From contig NC_034409.1 in the NCBI RefSeq assembly GCF_002078875.1, positions 110,021,568 to 110,085,567 on the forward strand: a stretch of DNA of 64,000 nucleotides, written 5' to 3'. Under the pieces are notes generated by a model. It had not been told where the DNA came from. It saw only the letters and a program-made list of their open reading frames with translations, and ran no database searches. This document shows positions 60,615 through 64,000 of the stretch, piece by piece (position 1 is the stretch's first letter; each line of letters starts with the position of its first letter). The stretch comes from Numida meleagris (taxonomy: Eukaryota > Chordata > Aves > Galliformes > Numididae). The position numbers were made by a program, and so were the translations under genes.

Positions 60615-63600
60615 GAGGCACATCAGTAAATCTTGGATGCTGCTTTCTCATTTTGAACTGGTTTGAACTGGTAAGCTAGCAATTATCTAAATCCAAATAG
60701 GCATCTACTCAAGACGGCTCCTATATTAAGCAGCATTAATATTATACTTTGAAGAAAGCACTCATGCTTCTTCATATGGTTTCTGTAAACTTCTTTCTCT
60801 TCCAATTACCATTTCTACATGCCTCGAGGGCCCATGAGCCAAACACAATGCCGGTCTTCAAGAGAAAGGGCGAAGGCTCCCTTCCTAGTTCCCTCACCGT
60901 TCCTGTCCCACATGACGCCTGTCCCTTGGCCAGCGAGGGGTTTCCAGCAACCGCGAGGGAGCGAAAGCGGTACAGAGATTTACAGCCGTGACTGGAAAGG
61001 TTCATATTGGTGTGAAAGGAGGAGTGGGGAGGCCTGGAGGTGGAGGCACCAGGAGGAGCGCCCAGCAGGAAGGCCTCTGAATGCCTGTGTTAATGACACC
61101 TGATTAGCAGGTCATCGAGACCCCGGGGCATCTACCCGCTGTTTCACAAAGACAGATTTGGAAACAAAGAAGAGTGATTAGTCCTGATGGCTCCCGGAGC
61201 AGTGGCTGCATGGGAATACTGTCAGCCCACAAAAGACACAAAAGGATGTCCAAACCCTGCTCACGGCAACCAACCTAAGAATTCACTCAGGAGACATGGG
61301 GACTTTGATAGATGGCTTCCTTTCTCCTCCTTCACAACAGATCTGGACACGATCGTAATGGTGGTGGGATTTGGATGAACGGCTTGAATACACCGGCTTA
61401 TGGCTGGTGGCTGGGTGGACTTCTTGGGGACCGCACACTTACGAGCATGAGACCGCGAATGTGGGAATGAAACTTGTTTTGTTTCAGTTCTTATTTGAAA
61501 CGAAGTCCCTTTTGCCTCCTTAAGTTTCCTTGCATCCGTGATATTTTCTACAGGTGTTGCAACAGTATTTCCTACAGAAGGAGCATTAAACAGGAGCACT
61601 CAGCTGCTTAATCTTTATTTCAGTCATCTCTTTTGCGACGGCAGCAGAGGAAAAAGTCGTAATTCTTTTTTTATGTTAGGAGAAAACTGTCTTTTTTTCT
61701 TTTTTCCCAGATGAGTTCTTCAAAGACCACCCTCTCTCTCTTTTGCTCGTTTTGGCCTGCTGTGCAGCTGAGGTAGCTGGTGTTCTGGCCCACTCCACTG
61801 CAAGAGGTTAAACGCTCAGGCTTCAGTTTGCACATCGCACCCTTTGCAGCTAACACATCATGTGAGTTACAGGGGGCTGAGACACCTAGTCCATCACGCT
61901 GCCCTAAGACTAGGAATGTTCCTTCACTCCAGATGGATGCTCTCGAACTGGATCTCCAAAACAGCTGCATTCCTAAGCTGGGGGAGGGCTCCCAGCCCCA
62001 GCAGGAATTGCTCTCTCCTGAGAGACAGGGAAGCAGGAGCTGCTGCCTCTCTTCTTAGATGGACTTCCTGTCCACGCAGCCCTTTGTCTGAAAGATGGCA
62101 TGGTGCTTCTGTTCAGCTCAAAGGAGTGGCTGCATGGCTTCTTGTTGTGTGGCACTTCTCTTTATGGCAACTTAATTTTCCTTGTACGAGAAGTTCATTG
62201 CTTTTTAAACTCCTCAGAGTAAACAGGAAGAGTTGCTTATTTCCTTCCTCTTTGCAGCTTTGTTTTATATATTTGTGTAATGGCATCTTGCCTCTCCTCA
62301 GACTTTTCAAGACTGTTATTCTTCATAGGTCCTTACGGTCCACATCTTCCAAACTTCCAGCAGAGCAGTAGCTTTACGCTTGCCTGGTTGCAGTGTTTAT
62401 GAAATGACCTGACTAACAGGCATGGAAACTGAAACTTTTGTCTTCACAGATTAGATGCCACAGTGGTAGGCGTAGTGAGAACTCCATACCTAACTTCTGA
62501 TCTGGAACAGCTCTAGAGGCATTAATATAATGTGGTGTTGAAATTTACCTAAGTATTTGGGATTTCCTCTTCAGTCGTTAGCCTCTAGGCTGTTTCAGAC
62601 TATTACGATTTGTTTGTGCCAGATGTGGTAGTGCTTTTGTGATACAGACAAAGCATCCCAATAGCAACAGTGTTAACCAACTTATCTCACGCAAATTACC
62701 AACTCTGTGGAGGCAGAGCGTTCAGGCAAGGCTCATTTTATCAGCTGTAGATGGCTATAGATAAAGGCTTTCCAGCCTAGCTAGGCAGCCCAGGACCAGG
62801 TTACAGCCACTGGAAAGAAAAATCACGCTCTGAGGTGATGAATCATCTCATGCTAAGGTAGATATCTAAACCAGATCAGATAAGACATACCTTAGTCAAG
62901 TGTCAATGGGGCAGCAGATGTCGAGATAGACATCTAAAATTAGGTGAGCTGAAAGTCACATGTTGAGTTCATTAGTTTGATGACGCATAGGTCAAAAGCA
63001 CCACTTCCTGTTAGGAATCCTCAGAGCACACCTTTTGTCTTTTTGAATTTACAGACTCCTTAAAACAGTGAGATACAGTGGCTTCTGAGAGACATATCTC
63101 AGGTCTGATGGCTGAGTCTTCTTACTGATTTTCAAAACAAAAAATAATGCCTTCATTTTTAGTTGAGTATTTTAATACTTACAAAACTTAAAAATAAACA
63201 TTCTTCAAAACAGAATAGTTGCTTTTTCACTTTTGCTCATGCCAGCACGTGCAATTGAAAAAGCAAACACTTGGATTAGGAAATACTGATGTTCACCGTG
63301 GCTAAAATAATGACATTCTACAGGGAGGGATTTTGGGGTTGGATTCATCTGATACAGTTGAACTCTAAAGATTTATCTTGCAGAGTCTTTGGAACTTTGT
63401 ACTTCAAAATAATATTTTTTACTACCATTGAATTGTCTTCATTTTCTTCCTCTCATTTTTATTCCTTACTTAATAATTTATAATTAAGAAAAAAAAGTTC
63501 TTGTGATACCAAAGCTCATCTCCTAACCCACCACAGTGCAAATGCATACGTAACCACTTGTTTGTACTTTTACAGGTGTTGGTTCTGTGCAGATATGGAA

Positions 63601-64000
63601 CATGGTTAAAGTTTTATAATGGAAAATCTGACAGGCGTTAACTAATCCATGAGTCATATTTCGTAAGTGCCTAAAGGTCTCTGATGTTCGACCTTCATTT
63701 GATACCCTTGCCATCAGGGAGTTATGTATAACCCATCCGAAGAACATTCTTTATATAGATGATTGCATGCTGCCCTTTTATACCTGCAAGAATGGGCATT
63801 GCACTTACTGAGACAGGGAACTCTACTGCCTGCCTTTCCACTCCTCTCTGTCTGCAGCTGTTTGCAGAACTGCAGAGGTGTGTTGCAGGAAACTGACTTA
63901 AAATAACAGCAGTGGAAGACTTTCTGCTTAGTTTAAGTCCTCTGTAGGGCCTAGCTGAAAGGTAAGGAGAGGGGTGGGGAGCTGTTTTTGGATTCTATTT

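Larger units (their letters stand above)
57069..64000. other. Intergenic flank, no gene or transposon recognised
   Basis: About 6.9 kb without a recognisable coding exon, CR1 or LTR. The longest frame (61844-62371, 175 codons) has no domain features. It contains a short tandem duplication (58724-58760) and a CAA repeat (60591-60614). USP9X is expected further right. Confidence 0.45.

Noticed and set aside
61844..62371. 175-codon plus-strand ORF
   Set aside because: No recognisable domain, compositionally ordinary, no supporting splice or promoter context. Treated as chance.
53624..64000. USP9X exons expected from human synteny
   Set aside because: No segment encoding a ubiquitin-hydrolase or USP9X-like peptide was found. 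The gene is probably beyond the right edge.

Overview
This is vertebrate nuclear DNA, almost certainly from a bird and probably a galliform close to chicken. The support is: many 5'-truncated CR1 LINE copies with the avian tail (ATTCTATGAT-like repeats), one avian-type ERV solo LTR, compact intergenic space, and two spliced genes orthologous to human NYX and DDX3X. Both lie on the minus strand in the order expected from human Xp11.4 (USP9X - DDX3X - NYX - CASK). No bacterial features, CRISPR arrays or operons are present.

Layout. 1-11.9 kb: intergenic DNA with CR1 fragments; the far left may hold the 3' untranslated end of a plus-strand gene (CASK by synteny, unproven). 12.0-16.2 kb: NYX (nyctalopin), rebuilt here as two coding exons. 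A small exon at 16143-16164 encodes the start of the signal peptide and joins in phase 1 to the main exon at 12040-13439. 16.2-35.8 kb: NYX-DDX3X intergenic space, including a 12-kb stretch (20.95-33.07 kb) without a recognisable transposon but with homeodomain-type motif clusters. 35.8-53.0 kb: DDX3X, with 17 coding exons resolved to the base and giving a 652-aa DEAD-box helicase. The 2.4-kb 3'UTR lies to its left, and a CpG-island promoter with a TATA box and clustered CGCG-palindromes lies to its right. A 588-base run of N interrupts intron 1. 53.0-64 kb: upstream flank towards the expected USP9X, with no exon recognised and one antisense-oriented solo LTR at about 56.56-57.07 kb.

Functionally the two genes are unrelated neighbours. 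DDX3X is a ubiquitous RNA helicase used in translation and RNP metabolism. NYX is a retinal ON-bipolar synaptic LRR protein. The points most worth a second look are the NYX split start, two GC-AG introns (4 and 8) in DDX3X, the CGCG/TATA/YY1 architecture of the DDX3X promoter, and the homeodomain-site cluster upstream of NYX. I found no previously undescribed multi-gene system.
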